DNA of 64,000 nt from Conchocele bisecta (taxonomy: Eukaryota; Mollusca; Bivalvia; Lucinida; Thyasiridae). The DNA lies in the NCBI GenBank assembly GCA_029237695.1, contig CM055269.1, positions 30,600,956 to 30,664,955 of the forward strand, written 5' to 3'. Under the pieces are notes generated by a model. It ran no database searches and was not told the DNA's origin. It was given only the letters and a program-made list of their open reading frames with translations. This document shows, one piece after another, positions 10,171 through 20,523 of the stretch. Position 1 is the first letter of the stretch. Each line of letters opens with the position of its first letter. The position numbers and the translations under genes are program-made.

Positions 10171-10762
10171 CAAGGTGTGGGATCACATGGTTTCCGAACC
10201 TGATTTTCAACGGGACGTAATCTGTGACGTCATTTTTACAGTAGATTTTCTTTAAAGTGAAAGTGAAAGGGTTTAACGTCCCACCAACAGCTAAGGTCAT
10301 ATAGAGACGGGTCCACAGCCTCATCCGACAGACCAGTGGGATGGAAATACTATGAAAGTATTTTTTTATGCCCTAGGTGAGGTTTGAACCCACATCCTCT
10401 GGATTGGAAGTCGGGTGCCCTAGGCCACAATTCATCCCGATATATTTTCTTTAAAATGTTCCTAACAAACGTACCAATTTTGATGATGTGTAGCGCACCA
10501 AATACAATGGCATATGTGTTTTATGGGTACTGAGTATCGAGTACCGGTTTATTTTTAACATTCACATGCTCTAGTTTTTATTGACATTTATGGTAACCGA
10601 TTCTTTGTCAAAATGACAGAATTATGAGATTAAAGCTGCCTGTGCAATAAAGGGCAATGTGTACTGCATTTGCTGTGGTATATTAAAGGAAATCTACTGT
10701 AAACACATCTAAAAAACATGACGTCATGCCTTTCTGAAACACGTGATCCCACACCTTGTTTC
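10168..10762. mobile_element. TIR element, AAGGTGTGGGATCAC ends
   Basis: The left terminus, CAAGGTGTGGGATCACATGG, is the inverted copy of CACGTGATCCCACACCTTG at the right end. A subterminal pair is GACGTCAT...TACAGTAGATTTTC and GAAATCTACTGTA...ATGACGTC. A SINE is inserted in the left part. A related inverted pair (GGGATCACGTGGTCTATTGT / ACAATAAATCACGTGACCCC) lies at 27131-27245. Confidence 0.75.
10257..10443 (-). mobile_element. tRNA-derived SINE with 12-bp target duplication
   Basis: On the minus strand the element begins GGGATGAATTGTGGCCTAGG. It has a Pol III B box of the GTTCAAACC type inside a tRNA-like head whose anticodon-loop region reads CTTCCAA (tRNA-Gly TCC-like), and ends AGCTGTTGGTGGGACGTTAAAC followed by TTTCAC units. 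ATTTTCTTTAAA flanks both sides (10245-10256 and 10444-10455) as a perfect target-site duplication. A second copy is at 62140. Confidence 0.85.
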
Positions 10763-10835
10763 TATACTAGATGCAAAGACAATATGCCCTACTACTTCAG
10801 TCATGATTACAATTTAACTAACCCTTAGACTCCTG

Positions 10836-11063
10836 GGGCCCAATTCAACTAAAATGTTTGTAAGTGAAAATTTAGTATCGTCTGGAAATTTCTATTGATG
10901 GATTTACATTTATTGAGCATAGGCTGCATATGCAGCCTATGCTCAATAAATGTAAATCCAATAATTGTTTACACAAAAACATTGTTAATGTGAAATTTAC
11001 AGACTGTCATAATTTTGTACTTGCGAACATTTTAATCGTACAAAGTTTAGTGAAACAGCCCCC
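10836..11063. mobile_element. Foldback MITE, GGGCCCRTTTCAC ends
   Basis: The centre is a perfect hairpin, TTTACATTTATTGAGCATAG GCTGCATATGCAGC and complement. The ends are GGGGCCCAATTCAACTAAAA and TTTAGTGAAACAGCCCCC. Both arms also carry ATCGTCTGGAAATT / AATTTACAGACTGT pairs. Copies: 16116, 54061 and 57200. Confidence 0.8.
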
Positions 11064-11171
11064 TGATCAAGCTGCATATTTCTCTCACACAGTGACAATG
11101 GGTATACAAGCTGCTCTGGGGCTACACTGGTCACAAACCAATTAGAACAACTTGTCATAGTATGTCATATA

Positions 11172-11764
11172 CAGTGAAACCTCTCTAAGCCGGAGAGTTT
11201 GTTTGTTTATTGGTGTTTAACGGCCTATCAACAGCTAAGGTCATGTAAGGTCGGGCAAACGGGTTCGATCCTGTTTTAACCTGCTGCATTGGGGGGAAAA
11301 TCCCAAAATCAGAACGGAATATTTACATCGAGAAAAATTATAGTCGGCCCTGAAATTAGAAGAACCTGACCTGGTGCCAGGACCATACCACACCAAAGTC
11401 ACTTGGCCCCTTCCCCTAAAATAGGATTACGAATAATCGTAATAAGGGGTATAACCAGATTCAACTGTCACATACAAAATGCCAAAGACGTATGTGAGGG
11501 CCAAACCAGGTCTCCAGTCGGAATTCCGGTAAGGATGAACCCCGATCGTCAAATTACCCATCGCATGCTCCCACCTGCCACCCATCCAAACCGGAGAGAT
11601 TTAGAGAGGTTCCACTGTAATTCCGATGTACATGAACTGAAACACATGCCTGTGTGCATTGCAATCATGAACACTGATCAACATCAGCGATATTTGACAG
11701 CGAAATCGGTCATAATTTAACACATCGATGTTGCAAGGTTGTTCGGTTTAGAGAGGTTCCACTG
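11172..11764. mobile_element. pogo/Tc1-type TIR element with nested SINE
   Basis: The ends are CAGTGAAACCTCTCTAAGCC and GGTTTAGAGAGGTTCCACTG, flanked by TA on both sides. CAGTG ends plus TA target are typical of Tc1/pogo-type elements. A SINE-like copy (11197-11590) fills the left half, and a second copy of the right end (GAGAGGTTCCACTGTA) at 11605-11622 indicates an internal rearrangement. The element ends 46 bp from the donor of the exon at 11812. Confidence 0.8.
11197..11590 (-). mobile_element. SINE-like element, subfamily with ATAGGATTACGAATAATCGT
   Basis: Tail-side end at 11197 (GTTTGTTTATTGGTGTTTAACGG) and head at about 11590 (CTCCCACCTGCCACCC). The interior matches the copies at 3455 and 54641/56110 better than the 4691 type, so at least two subfamilies exist. 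Confidence 0.7.
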
Positions 11765-11811
11765 TACAAGTAAAGGTTACCATATAAATCCACGGCCAAG
11801 AAAGATCTTAC

Positions 11812-11874
11812 GTAGCATTTCATAGAGAGCGTCAGGGGAAGACAGAACAGAGAATTTGGGATACGGTGTAGAAG
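11812..11874 (-). CDS. HHIPL: HHIPL-like gene, proposed exon 8 in window (63 nt)
   Basis: Acceptor TTTTTCAG before 11874 and donor C|GTAAGA at 11811. The exon is phase 1 in and phase 1 out, so it joins both the exon at 25693 (G + CT = Ala) and the exon at 2443 (C + GT = Arg) without a shift. The peptide is STPYPKFSVLSSPDALYEML. It is too short to recognise alone; support comes from two good splice signals, phase compatibility and continuing Ser/Thr/Pro bias. Two repeats end close to it (11764 and 11936). Confidence 0.55.
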
Positions 11875-11935
11875 CTGAAAAACCAGAAAGGATAAAGTTT
11901 AGTAAGAGACCAATCATGCATGTTTTGAAAAACAG

Positions 11936-12184
11936 TTAACCCTTACACCGCTATCTTAATTTTTTGTCGTCTGCTGTTTATTTTCTATTTTCCATTTTTA
12001 TCATCAAAAACATGCTTTGACAGCACTTAAGAATAATTTACAACATGCTTTGACAGCACTTTAGAATCATTTCCATTGGAAATGATTCTAAAGTGCTGTC
12101 AAACCATGTTTTTATTGAGAAATAAGTCGAGATATAAAAGCAACAGCAGGCGACAATTGTTGTGTGTAGCGGTCTAAGGGTTAA
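11936..12184. mobile_element. TTAA foldback MITE, CCCTTAGACCGCTA family
   Basis: TTAACCCTTACACCGCTATC at one end and TAGCGGTCTAAGGGTTAA at the other. The core palindrome is AGCACTTTAGAATCATTTCC/GGAAATGATTCTAAAGTGCT. An extra half-arm, AACATGCTTTGACAGCACTT, precedes the core. Subterminal TTGTCGTCTGCTGTT / AGCAGGCGACAA forms another pair. Same family: 14541, 22291, 33599, 36609, 37483, 38092, 48106, 51691, 52982, 56448 and 56823. Confidence 0.85.
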
Positions 12185-12261
12185 TGACTTTCTCCACAAC
12201 TAAGTATCTTGGTTGAACATGGACAGTTCAGTACTATCTTTTAGTTACATGGCAAATTACA

Positions 12262-12943
12262 TACCGTAACGATTCTAATAGACACCCGAGAAACTATTAG
12301 AATCACCACTGGCTCCGAAGTCATTGGTGGGCACAGACAACTGTTATTCAGCAAAGGGACAATTATAAAATATACAATTTTCTGCTCTCTGAATAAAACA
12401 AAAATATAACGATGGGATTTTACTCATTGTCTGCCGCGGACTTGATTTTACTGTCTGTCAGTTTATGGACATTTTGGAGCAAAACGTTTCAGCTCACTTT
12501 TGGTCATTATGGTTACGGGTACCGTCGGAAAAAATATTAAAATGCTGTTACATGTATGTAATTATCAAGACAGCCTCAATCATTAATGGTGATCAGATTT
12601 AATTTGATCAATATTATACGAGATGGGTTTGAGATGCTTTGAAAATGTCGTCTCTGTAACCATGTAAATTCTGATTGCCCAGCGTCCGTGCAAATAGCTA
12701 CTACCGATGAGGAATTTACTGTAACACCGGACACAATCATTTTCAAGGAATTTGCCTTCGAAATACTGGACAGACAAGAAATCTAGTTGGACATTTACCT
12801 TTGATTTTGTTCCAAGTGTGCACTGGGCATTTATTAGAAGACCTGATTTTGTGAAAATCAGCCAAAAAATTGGTACTTTTTAACGTAAAAACTGGGGGTG
12901 GACGTGTATTAGAGCATGGGCGTGTATTAGAATCTTTATGGTA
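12262..12943. mobile_element. TIR element, TAACGATTCTAATAGACACC ends
   Basis: The left end reads TACCGTAACGATTCTAATAG and the right end TGTATTAGAATCTTTATGGTA, imperfect inverted copies. Short frames inside, on the minus strand, contain no motif I recognise. Superfamily not determined. Confidence 0.55.
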
Positions 12944-13166
12944 ATCAATAATAATTAAAACATATCTTGCCATAAGGAATATTTCTGCTATTTATGTCAA
13001 CTTCAGCAATGGAATATATCGAGTACATGTACCAGTATATTGTTTAACAAAACAAATTAAATGGTAGTATAGGGGCGGATCTAGAGAGGGGGTTCCGGGG
13101 TTGCAACCCCCTGTTCAGCCACGGAGTTTACATAGATCACAGTTTACCACCAGTTGGAGTCTGAAT

Positions 13167-13395
13167 TTAACCCTTTCCCTGTTTTGCGATATTTCGACTC
13201 TTCCAAATCCAAAACATCTGAACAAAAGAATCAAATGCTGGGTCAAATGATGGTTTAATTATCTGATAGAGTAGAAAACATTGTGGGAAAAGGAGAAATT
13301 GCTTGTTACAAGCAATTTCTCCTTTTCCCACAATGTTTTCAAAAGACATCTTCTGCAGAGGCGTGAAAAGTCGTTTCTCTGAGGGAAAGGGTTAA
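13167..13395. mobile_element. TTAA foldback MITE, CCCTTTCCCTG family
   Basis: The ends are TTAACCCTTTCCCTGTTTTG and AGGGAAAGGGTTAA. The core GGGAAAAGGAGAAATTGCTT and complement forms a hairpin of over 25 bp arms around GTTAC. A near-identical copy is at 52320. Confidence 0.85.
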
Positions 13396-13468
13396 ATGCC
13401 GTAAAACACAGGAAAGTGCATTTCGAAGAGCTCGAAAATAGGACAACCCCCCAGTTGTGAAAGGTAAC

Positions 13469-13532
13469 TCTTGCATTTACTCCCGTACCATCCATAGCTA
13501 GCTACGGACGGTACGGGAGTAGATTGCAAGAA
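13469..13532. repeat. Hairpin with CTCCCGTACC arms
   Basis: TCTTGCATTTACTCCCGTAC ... GTACGGGAGTAGATTGCAAGA around TAGCTAGCTA. It lies within the hAT-like element and is probably its central foldback or a nested insertion. Confidence 0.7.
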
Positions 13533-14027
13533 GGAATAGATTGCAAGAATTACGTTTGCAACTAGACAACCCCCCCCCCCCCCCCCGTTCCCCAAATGCT
13601 GGATCCGCCCCTGTATTATACGAGGTAGATAGATTTTTTTAAATAAAACATTAACATGACCTGTATCCCACATTACGTGACCCATATTTGAATTAACAAC
13701 TGTTTATCATGAGGTCATCACTGATGATCAGTCACAAATTCTGCTTCTAACATTTCTGACAAATCAACACATGTACAGTAAAACTGCGGTGCTGATCCTG
13801 AATTACTTCAACATTTAATAAAGACATTATGTTATTACTTTTTTACAACACAGTAATGGCCATACAATATAAGAGTTTGACATAATAATGACTAGTTTGT
13901 GCTTATCAGTGTAATAAATAACAAATATTGTAAAAATATAGCTTTTAAAAGAGTAAATAGAAAATCTACCAAGATATATCTATGTATTTAAAACCAATAT
14001 TATTGGCAGATGTTATTGCTGAAATGA

Positions 14028-14523
14028 AAGGTACATGCCCACTCAGTAGGCACAAAATGTTCTTTATATCAGACATCATCTGGGATATTTGCTGGCAAAA
14101 TAAACATTCATTCACCATTACCACACGTATTGATTGGCATTATTATACATTTTATATCAGACGTAAAATTCCACACTGATATCAGGGGCGATAGCCGTGT
14201 TTCCTTAAAATGTTACCGGACATTATTATTTATTCTCCGTATTTATTTTTTTATGTGCAATGATCATACTTTATAATGTCGAAAATATTATATTTTCAGG
14301 TGACAAATTTAAATAGTATAAATAATTAAAAAATATCATGCCTCATTTGCAGATGAAAATAGCCTGATACCATCGCGAGTCACTATCAGTAAAATAAATA
14401 TTACGAAATGATTATATCTGTATAGTGGGCACTTGTAATTTTTCGAACTGGTGGAATAGTGACACAATTATACACTTATTTACTTACTATAAAGAACATT
14501 TTGTACCTACTAAGTGGGCATAT
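14028..14523. mobile_element. TIR element, AAGGTACATGCCCAC family
   Basis: The left end AAAGGTACATGCCCACTCAG...GCACAAAATGTTCTTTAT is the inverted copy of the right end ATAAAGAACATTTTG...AAGTGGGCAT. The last bases of the right end are lost. Other copies (20152, 24128, 63492) show TA on both sides. The 65-codon frame inside has no homology I recognise. Confidence 0.8.
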
Positions 14524-14540
14524 ATCAAATACAATAAATA

Positions 14541-14790
14541 TTAACCCTTAGGCCGCTATCTTATTTTTTTTGTCGTCTGCTGTTGACTTTCTATTTTCCA
14601 TTTTTATCATCAAAAACATGCTTTGACAGCACTTTAGAATAATTTACAACATGCTTTGACAGCACTTCAGAATCATTTCCATTAGAAATGATTCTGAAGT
14701 GCTGTCAAACCATGTTTTTATTGAGAAATAAGGCAATATATAAAAGCAACAACCGACAACAATTGTTGTGAGTAGCGGTCTAAGGGTTAA
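14541..14790. mobile_element. TTAA foldback MITE, CCCTTAGACCGCTA family
   Basis: Full copy, TTAACCCTTAGGCCGCTATC to GTAGCGGTCTAAGGGTTAA, with core CAGAATCATTTCC/ATTAGAAATGATTCTG. Same layout as the copy at 11936. Confidence 0.85.
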
Positions 14791-14968
14791 ATATTTATGT
14801 GCACACCATAAATGTGTCATGTTTGTTTTCTATCATGTACTTTTATTGATACTTATACATGTAAATATTTGTTATCAACATGCCTGTGGAAACAAAGAAA
14901 GAAATCAAATTAAATGTCCTCCACCAACAACACAGTGAGCCATGTACAACACGCACCTACTAATGTAC

Positions 14969-15227
14969 TTAACCCTTTCACCCCTAAGAAAATGGAATGG
15001 ATTTGGATATGTAAATTTTGTAACCAATCCAATAGTCACAAAATGATCTTCAGACTAGTCCATTTATGAAAAGGGGGTGTTTTTGTTCTGAAAAATATGA
15101 AAATTACAGATCCTGACAGATCCAAAAAGTGCAGATCCTCATGAGATGGATCGTCGTGAGCAGGCTCATCTGTATCTACACTGTTGGCTAATACCACTAT
15201 ACAGGCCTGTATTGTTGAAAGGGTTAA
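14969..15227. mobile_element. TTAA foldback MITE, CCCTTTCA family (reverse orientation)
   Basis: TTAACCCTTTCACCCCTAAG at the left and ATTGTTGAAAGGGTTAA at the right. The interior carries AGTGCAGATCCTCATGAG and ACTATACAGGCCTGTAT. It is adjacent to another TTAA MITE that begins at 15235. Confidence 0.8.
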
Positions 15228-15234
15228 GGTCCCT

Positions 15235-15448
15235 TTAACCCATTACATTCATAATACATCTTCACAGGTATAATTTGTTTAAAATATGTTATTTTTATTT
15301 TTGTTATTTCTCAATGAAAGTACATGTGGTGACCACTCATTTGAACCGTCTTAACGAGACGGTTCAAATGGTGGTCACCACATATACTTCTAAGCACAGA
15401 AAAATATTAAGAACATATTAAGGATTTTCCACAAACAAAATGATTTAA
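15235..15448. mobile_element. TTAA foldback MITE, TTTGAACCGTCTC core
   Basis: Core TTTGAACCGTCTTAACGAGA...GTGGTCACCACATATAC. The left end is intact; the right end stops at AAAATGATTTAACC, lacking the CCTCAGCATG block. Confidence 0.75.
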
Positions 15449-15672
15449 CCTCAATTTTCATAAATATCTCACCAAACACGTTGAGAAATGTTGATGTTAT
15501 AAAGCACAGACAACCCAGGAAATTATATAATATCACATCCTTGTAGCCATTTTGAAATTATTTTGAGAAAATGCATATAACTAAGTTTTCTGAAAATAAG
15601 TCAGACATGTTAATAGTTACGAGGGCGACACCACCGACAGGTTCTACTATGCAATTTCCTATGTACATGTAT

Positions 15673-15955
15673 CTCAGGCCCGTACACAGAGGGGGTGCAA
15701 TGGGTACGTATGCACCCCCTTAACCCTTTCAACACCACATGCCTGTACAGTGGTATTGGCAAAAAATGTAGATCAAGATGAGCCGGCTCGTGACGAGCCG
15801 TCTCATCAGGATCTGCACTTTTGAGAACAAAAACACCCCATGTTCATAAATGATCTGAAAATCATTTTGTGATGATTGGATTGCTTGCAAAATTAACATA
15901 TCCAAATCCATTCCAGTTACTGAGGGGTGCAATGGTTAATCTGTTGAGGTCTGTC
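15673..15955. mobile_element. CAGGCCCGTAC element interrupted by a TTAA MITE
   Basis: CAGGCCCGTACACAGAGGGG starts at 15676. A MITE of the CCCTTTCA family (15720-15939) follows, with core GAGCCGGCTCGTGACGAGCC and ends TTAACCC...GGTTAA. The outer element resembles the hAT-like ends at 63283. Confidence 0.65.
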
Positions 15956-16115
15956 CATGGATGCGCAAACAAAATGTTTAGCCCTGCGCGACGTCGATAA
16001 CGCACCCCCGTACATTTATTCCTGCGTCCCAGCCTGTATCTACACTTCATCACATCAAATTTGTTCAAGTAGTTCGAGACATTTAAGAAAAGACCAAAGT
16101 CGACCTAAATATCAA

Positions 16116-16358
16116 GGGCCCGTTTCACTAAACTTCATACAACTAAAATGTTCGTAAGTGCAAATTTAGGATCGTCTGGAAATTTCAATTGATGGATTTA
16201 CATTTATTGAGCAATAGGCTGCATATGCAGCCAATGCTCAATAAATGTAAATCCAATAATTGTTTACAAGAACTCATTGTTAATGTGACATTTACAGACT
16301 ATCATAAATTTGCACTTATGAACATTTGAGTCGTACAAAGTTTAGTGAAACGGGTCCC
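16116..16358. mobile_element. Foldback MITE, GGGCCCGTTTCAC ends
   Basis: GGGCCCGTTTCACTAAACTT at the left, AGTTTAGTGAAACGGGTCCC at the right, centre GGCTGCATATGCAGC. Same family as 10836. Confidence 0.85.
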
Positions 16359-16501
16359 AGGTGGGCATGATGTACAATGGCCACTGTGAACAAGCTCGAC
16401 CCATATCCACCATCACAGGGAGTTCCCAGTCTACCTACTGTCTCCCGGCACCACACTAGAAACTGCTGAAATATATTCTGAATTTTTCTTGACTTCTACA
16501 A

Positions 16502-16682
16502 AGCTCCAGTTACGGTGCGTAATTTGACCAACTTGGGGTGAAATTCTGTTATTTCTTCATCAAAAATGGCAAGTTGGGAGTCCTTTAGAATCGTCTCATT
16601 GAGACGATTCTAAAGCACTTCCAACTTGCCATTTTTAATGGAGAAATAAGAAATGTACCTCCAAATTACGCAAATTGGAGCT
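16502..16682. mobile_element. Foldback element with TTTAGAATCGTCTC core
   Basis: The outer pair is GTAATTTGACC...AACTTGG and CCAAATTACGCAAATTGG; the middle pair is ATGGCAAGTTGGGAGT and CTTCCAACTTGCCAT; the core is TTTAGAATCGTCTCATTGAG and complement. The only copy in the window. Confidence 0.7.
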
Positions 16683-17239
16683 GTGTTTCTGAGGTATTAC
16701 TATATATGAATAAATAACAAGCAAATGCAGTACATGTATGTTACTCTCAATGTAATCATTGTAATTCACACAGTATTATCGAGCCGTTCATATATAGCAG
16801 TACTGACGAAAGCCGAAACATGCCGAATGCCTGTGGTTTTAACCGCTATAATGTATTAAATTTTACCATCTGCTGTTATTTTCCATTTTTCTCGAAACAA
16901 AAATGTTTTAACAGTACATGAGAATCATCTTCAATGGAAACAACTCTTCATGTGCATGTTTTTTGTAAAGGAATAGGTTAAAATTGAAAACAGCAGACCA
17001 AAAAATGTTTTCCGTACACCAATATTTTTTTTTTTAAAGGTGATTAACGGTCTGTTAACAGCTAAGGTCATTTTAGACCAGCTTTCCTATGCCAAGTGCT
17101 AAATATTTGTCATAGACATTTTTTATTTGCTTTTTTTGTTTCTATTACATTTCCGTACACAATTTCTTTTGATACAGGCATCTGCATAGGGGCATAATGA
17201 TTCTAAAGTGTTGTCAAAGCATGAGAAAATTGAAAAAAA

Positions 17240-18096
17240 CAAGAGGCCCAAATGGGCCTGTATCGCTCACCTGAACTTAGTGTCCCCATTATAAAGTAAA
17301 TCAACAACGGACTCTTGATTATTATCGGGGAAATAAACTTGGAAAAGTCGCGGGAATACTGGACGAGGCCTTCCGGCCTTCGTCCAGTATTCCCGCGACT
17401 TTTCCAAGTTTATACCCCGATAAATTCCACAAAAAGGCCATTCATTCCTTATAATTCCAGCATTTGAAATCCATTCATCAAGAAAATGTGTTTATTTTCC
17501 GTTTTCTTAAGAATTATTTTAACTGCGCCCGACGGTTACGGAAAGTAGTTCGGCATGGGAGTTTACTGGGAAATAAATTTTGGACAGAGACTTGCCACGA
17601 ACCAATCAAATGTTAGGGAATTGTGTAAATATTTTTGTGCTGGAATTATTATACGGTATACCAAGTTCCGGCAAAACTCATCTGCAAATTCATAAGTCAT
17701 TTGAATAATTGAAAAGGTTGTCTCAAAATATGTACAGTCAGGGTACTATGTCACCATTTTTACAAATCTGAAAGAGCATTAACTGTCGATCATTCCTGTG
17801 AAGTTTCGTTGAAATCTGCCTGGCTGTTCGTAAGAAGATTTTTTAAGAATTTGACCTACTTATCCAAAGCGGCCATCTTGGATTATGCGACAACCTCCTA
17901 TTTTACAAATCTGACGAGCCCCCACCCATAGACCATCCATGTGAAGTTTGACCAAAATTGGCCCAGCAGTTCGTGAGAAGAAGACGTTTGAATGTGTGGA
18001 CGGACGGACGGACGACAGACGGACGGACGGATGAACTAACGGACGAAAAGTGTCAACAATAGCTCACTTGAGCCTTTGGCTCAGATGAGCTAAAAA
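17240..18096. mobile_element. AACAAGAGG...GAGCTAAAA interspersed element
   Basis: The 5' side has AACAAGAGGCCCAAATGGGC CTGTATCGCTCACCTGA; the 3' side has a (GGAC)n microsatellite (17998-18030) and the hairpin AGCTCACTTGAGCC...GGCTCAGATGAGCT, followed directly by AAAA. The interior has CGATCATTCCTGTGAAGTTT and GCGGCCATCTTGGAT, shared with 18505 and 42438. It also contains a foldback element at about 17310-17655. The terminal hairpin is Helitron-like, but I do not see a proper CTRR end, so the class stays open. Confidence 0.65.
17310..17655. mobile_element. Foldback element, GGAAAAGTCGCGGGAATACT arms
   Basis: A near-perfect inverted pair, ATAAACTTGGAAAAGTCGCG...TGGACGAGGCC and complement, about 45 bp arms. 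A conserved unpaired part follows (TTTCCGTTTTCTTAAGAATT, GAAAGTAGTTCGGCATGGGA) and ends near TTGTGCTGGAATTAT. Copies: 38512 and 53385. Confidence 0.75.
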
Positions 18097-18342
18097 TCAG
18101 TAGACGACACAATTTAATTCAGTGTTGTAAGGGTTAAATACATATATGTACTACATGTAATGAAGATTACGTACCTCTGACCCGATGTATATGTGTGATA
18201 AATAAATATTTTACAAACATGCTACATGTAGTAAGTAGAGTATTATCAACAATTCACTAGTAAAAACATTCCCAAAGCTATGAATGGAAGTCTAATGAGT
18301 ACGAATATTGCACACTAGACAAAACATGTGACACATGGCAGT

Positions 18343-18440
18343 TGGAGTGATGATGATAATGATGAAGACGGCCATGATGATGAGATGATGATGGTGGTGA
18401 ATGTGATGATGGTGATGATGGTGATGATGGTGATGATGCA
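18343..18440. repeat. (GAT/GGT)n microsatellite
   Basis: Imperfect GATGAT and GATGGT trinucleotides. The minus-strand 88-codon frame over it (Ile/Thr/Ser runs) is an artefact. Confidence 0.85.
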
Positions 18441-18504
18441 ACATGATACATGTACAAATATCAGGCAAGCATACACTTTACCAATCTTAGACAAAATACA
18501 ATAA

Positions 18505-19686
18505 AACAAGAGGGCCATGATGGCCCTAATTCGCTCACCTGACTCCATGAACACCAGAGGAGAATGTGACATTGAGTTCATGTGTTTTAAAAAAATTGTG
18601 CTATTTTTAGATGGCGGTCATCTTGGATTAAGCGATGACTCTCATTTTACAAAATCTGAAAATGCTTCACCCAGCATCGGCCATGTGATTCCTGAGAAAA
18701 AGACGTTAAAAATCTTGAATAAATGGACCTTTTGGTGGCCATCATGGATGACATAATCATCCGATTCCGACAAATATTGCACCAGAGTGATTGCCTCATT
18801 GATACCTTCAATTTGATATATGACATGACCATATTCAGTCAAAAATAAAATTTGACCTCAATTTGACCCCAATTTGACCCCACGGGCCACGCCCATTTTT
18901 GAACCCGGGGTCACCATTTTAACAACTTTCAAAGAGCAATGTACATCGATCATTCCTACCAAGTTTCGTCGAAATCCGGCTAGCGGTTCATGAGAAGATT
19001 TTTTAAGAATTTATGCTATTTTTAGACGGCGGCCATCTTGGATTAGCGATGACCTCCATTTTAACAAATCTGAAAAGGCTTCACCCATGGACCATAACTT
19101 TTAAGTTTGGCTACCATGGGCCAAGCGGTTCATGTGAAGAAGAATTTTGAAATCTCTAATAAAAGAACAACCTTTTGACATTTCGGCGGCCATCTTGGAT
19201 GACATAACCATCCGATTTCGACAAAAAATGCACCAGAGTGATCGCCTTGTTGATACCTTCGATTTGATATATGATATGACCATATACAGTCAAAAATAAA
19301 ATTTGACCTCAATTTGACCCCACGGGCCACGCCCATTTTTGACCCTGGGGTCACCATTTTAACAACTTTGAAAGAGCATTGTACATTGATCATTCCTACC
19401 AAGTTTTGTCGAAATCCGGTTGGCGTTTCTTGAGAAGATTTTTGAAGAATTTGTGCTATTTTTAGACGGTGGCCATCTTGGCTTACGTAATGACGTCATT
19501 TTAACAATTTTGTAATCCCCCTACCTAAGGACCATGACCATGAAGTTGGTGACCATAGGCCCAATGGTTACCGAGGAGAAGACGTTTGAAAATGTTCACG
19601 GACGACGACGACGACGACGGACGACGACGGACTACGGACACATTGTGGTAACAATAGCTCACATGAGCTTCGCTCAGGTGAGCTAA
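18505..19686. mobile_element. AACAAGAGGG...GAGCTAAAA element, two internal units
   Basis: Begins AACAAGAGGGCCATGATGGC and ends with the hairpin AGCTCACATGAGC/GCTCAGGTGAGCT plus A-run. Two internal units of about 437 bp repeat the blocks CCACGGGCCACGCCCATTTT, CGATCATTCCTACCAAGTTT and GCGGCCATCTTGGAT. A (GAC)n run precedes the end. The frames inside are not conserved between units, so I treat it as non-coding. Confidence 0.75.
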
Positions 19687-19942
19687 AAATACACAATACA
19701 CCACCAGTAGTCAGATGTTATTACTGGGGATGAGTAACAAAACATTATCACAAGAAACAAAGTGCAGTCATCTTTACCACCAAAACATGTAGAATGAAAT
19801 TGTTTAATGCCAGACAATAGATGCATGCTTTTGATATTGTATCATTTTGGGCCAGTGTTTATATATATGCAGCCCTGTAGACAATGCTACACAATGCTCA
19901 CATTACCATGTTGTACACCATGCACAATGCTACAAGGTAAAC

Positions 19943-20152
19943 TTAACCGTTAGAATGCTGGAAACGAAAAGTGTCGTCTGCTGTTGCTTAATATTTTGCC
20001 GTTTTACTCAATAAAAACATGGTTTAACAGCACTTTAGAATCATTTCCATTGGAAATGATTCTAAAGTACTGTCAAACCATGTTTTTCATGAGTAAAATG
20101 GCAAATAAAACATAAACAGCACACAACAAAATTTAATTCAGCATTGTATTAA
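19943..20152. mobile_element. TTAA foldback MITE, AGAATGCTGGAAACG subfamily
   Basis: TTAACCGTTAGAATGCTGGA at the left, AATTTAATTCAGCATTGTATTAA at the right, core AGAATCATTTCC/GGAAATGATTCT. The right end abuts the TA of the next element. Confidence 0.75.
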
Positions 20153-20280
20153 AGGTACATGCCCACGCAGTAGGTTACACTGTACTACTACTTTTCATTT
20201 TCTGTCATGCCTTATATGAGCCATTTGTCTACCCACTAACGAGTTATTTTTAATTACGGCGCGTGTTAATTGGTGTTAAA

Positions 20281-20523
20281 TCACATTTTATATGCCGCGA
20301 CCAGAAAGGGTATTTTCCGACCTCGTGCTATTTTTACCAATACGCGCCACGTGACACGGTCAATCATATCACATCTTTGACATGCGCAGTGAAGTATCAG
20401 AAGTTGAGAAGAAACATCTCTATTCGAGTCCAAATCTAAATCTCCACGTAACTCTTTCCATTTGGTGATCTGGTCGCCAATGTTAACCACTCTCTCTCTC
20501 TGTACTGCCTGTCCTTCAGACAT
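20281..20523 (-). CDS. Possible first exon of a transposon-borne protein
   Basis: An 80-codon frame starting MSEGQAVQRERVVNIGDQIT. It contains the segment WKELRGDLDLDSNRDVSSQL. A pattern of the kind W..L...L.L.(T/S)(D/N)..(V/L)(A/S)..L is recalled from N-terminal regions of many uncharacterised animal proteins, some linked to transposons. It lies inside a TIR-bounded element and reads toward its left end. The frame runs into less convincing sequence after about residue 50, where a GTAAAA donor could end the exon. No catalytic domain is visible, so function is unknown. Confidence 0.35.
   Translation of the reverse strand: MSEGQAVQRERVVNIGDQITKWKELRGDLDLDSNRDVSSQLLILHCACQRCDMIDRVTWRVLVKIARGRKIPFLVAAYKM

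Larger units (their letters stand above)
13071..13613. mobile_element. hAT-like element, GGGGCGGATC ends, with two nested insertions
   Basis: AGGGGCGGATCTAGAGAGGG at the left and AATGCTGGATCCGCCCCTG at the right. Ends of the CAGGGGCGGATCCAG type are common in hAT-family non-autonomous elements. It contains a TTAA MITE (13167-13395), a 64-bp hairpin (13469-13532) and a C homopolymer (13570-13586). A shortened copy at about 47572-47665 lacks both insertions, showing that they are secondary. Confidence 0.7.
16834..18137. mobile_element. Degraded TTAA MITE split by nested insertions
   Basis: Left pieces (TTTTACCATCTGCTGTTATT, 16862; core remnants at 16905-16960 and 17197-17230) and a right piece (GTAGACGACACAATTTAATTCAG...GTAAGGGTTAA, 18102-18137) belong to the AATTCAGCATTG subfamily. 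Between them lies the AACAAGAG element at 17240. Confidence 0.6.

Noticed and set aside
12743..12973. 76-codon minus-strand frame with STNFLADFHKIRSSNKCP
   Set aside because: It covers one terminal repeat and interior of a TIR element, without splice or domain support; kept only as part of the mobile element.
18315..18581. Ile/Thr/Ser-rich frame
   Set aside because: Created by the GAT/GGT microsatellite.
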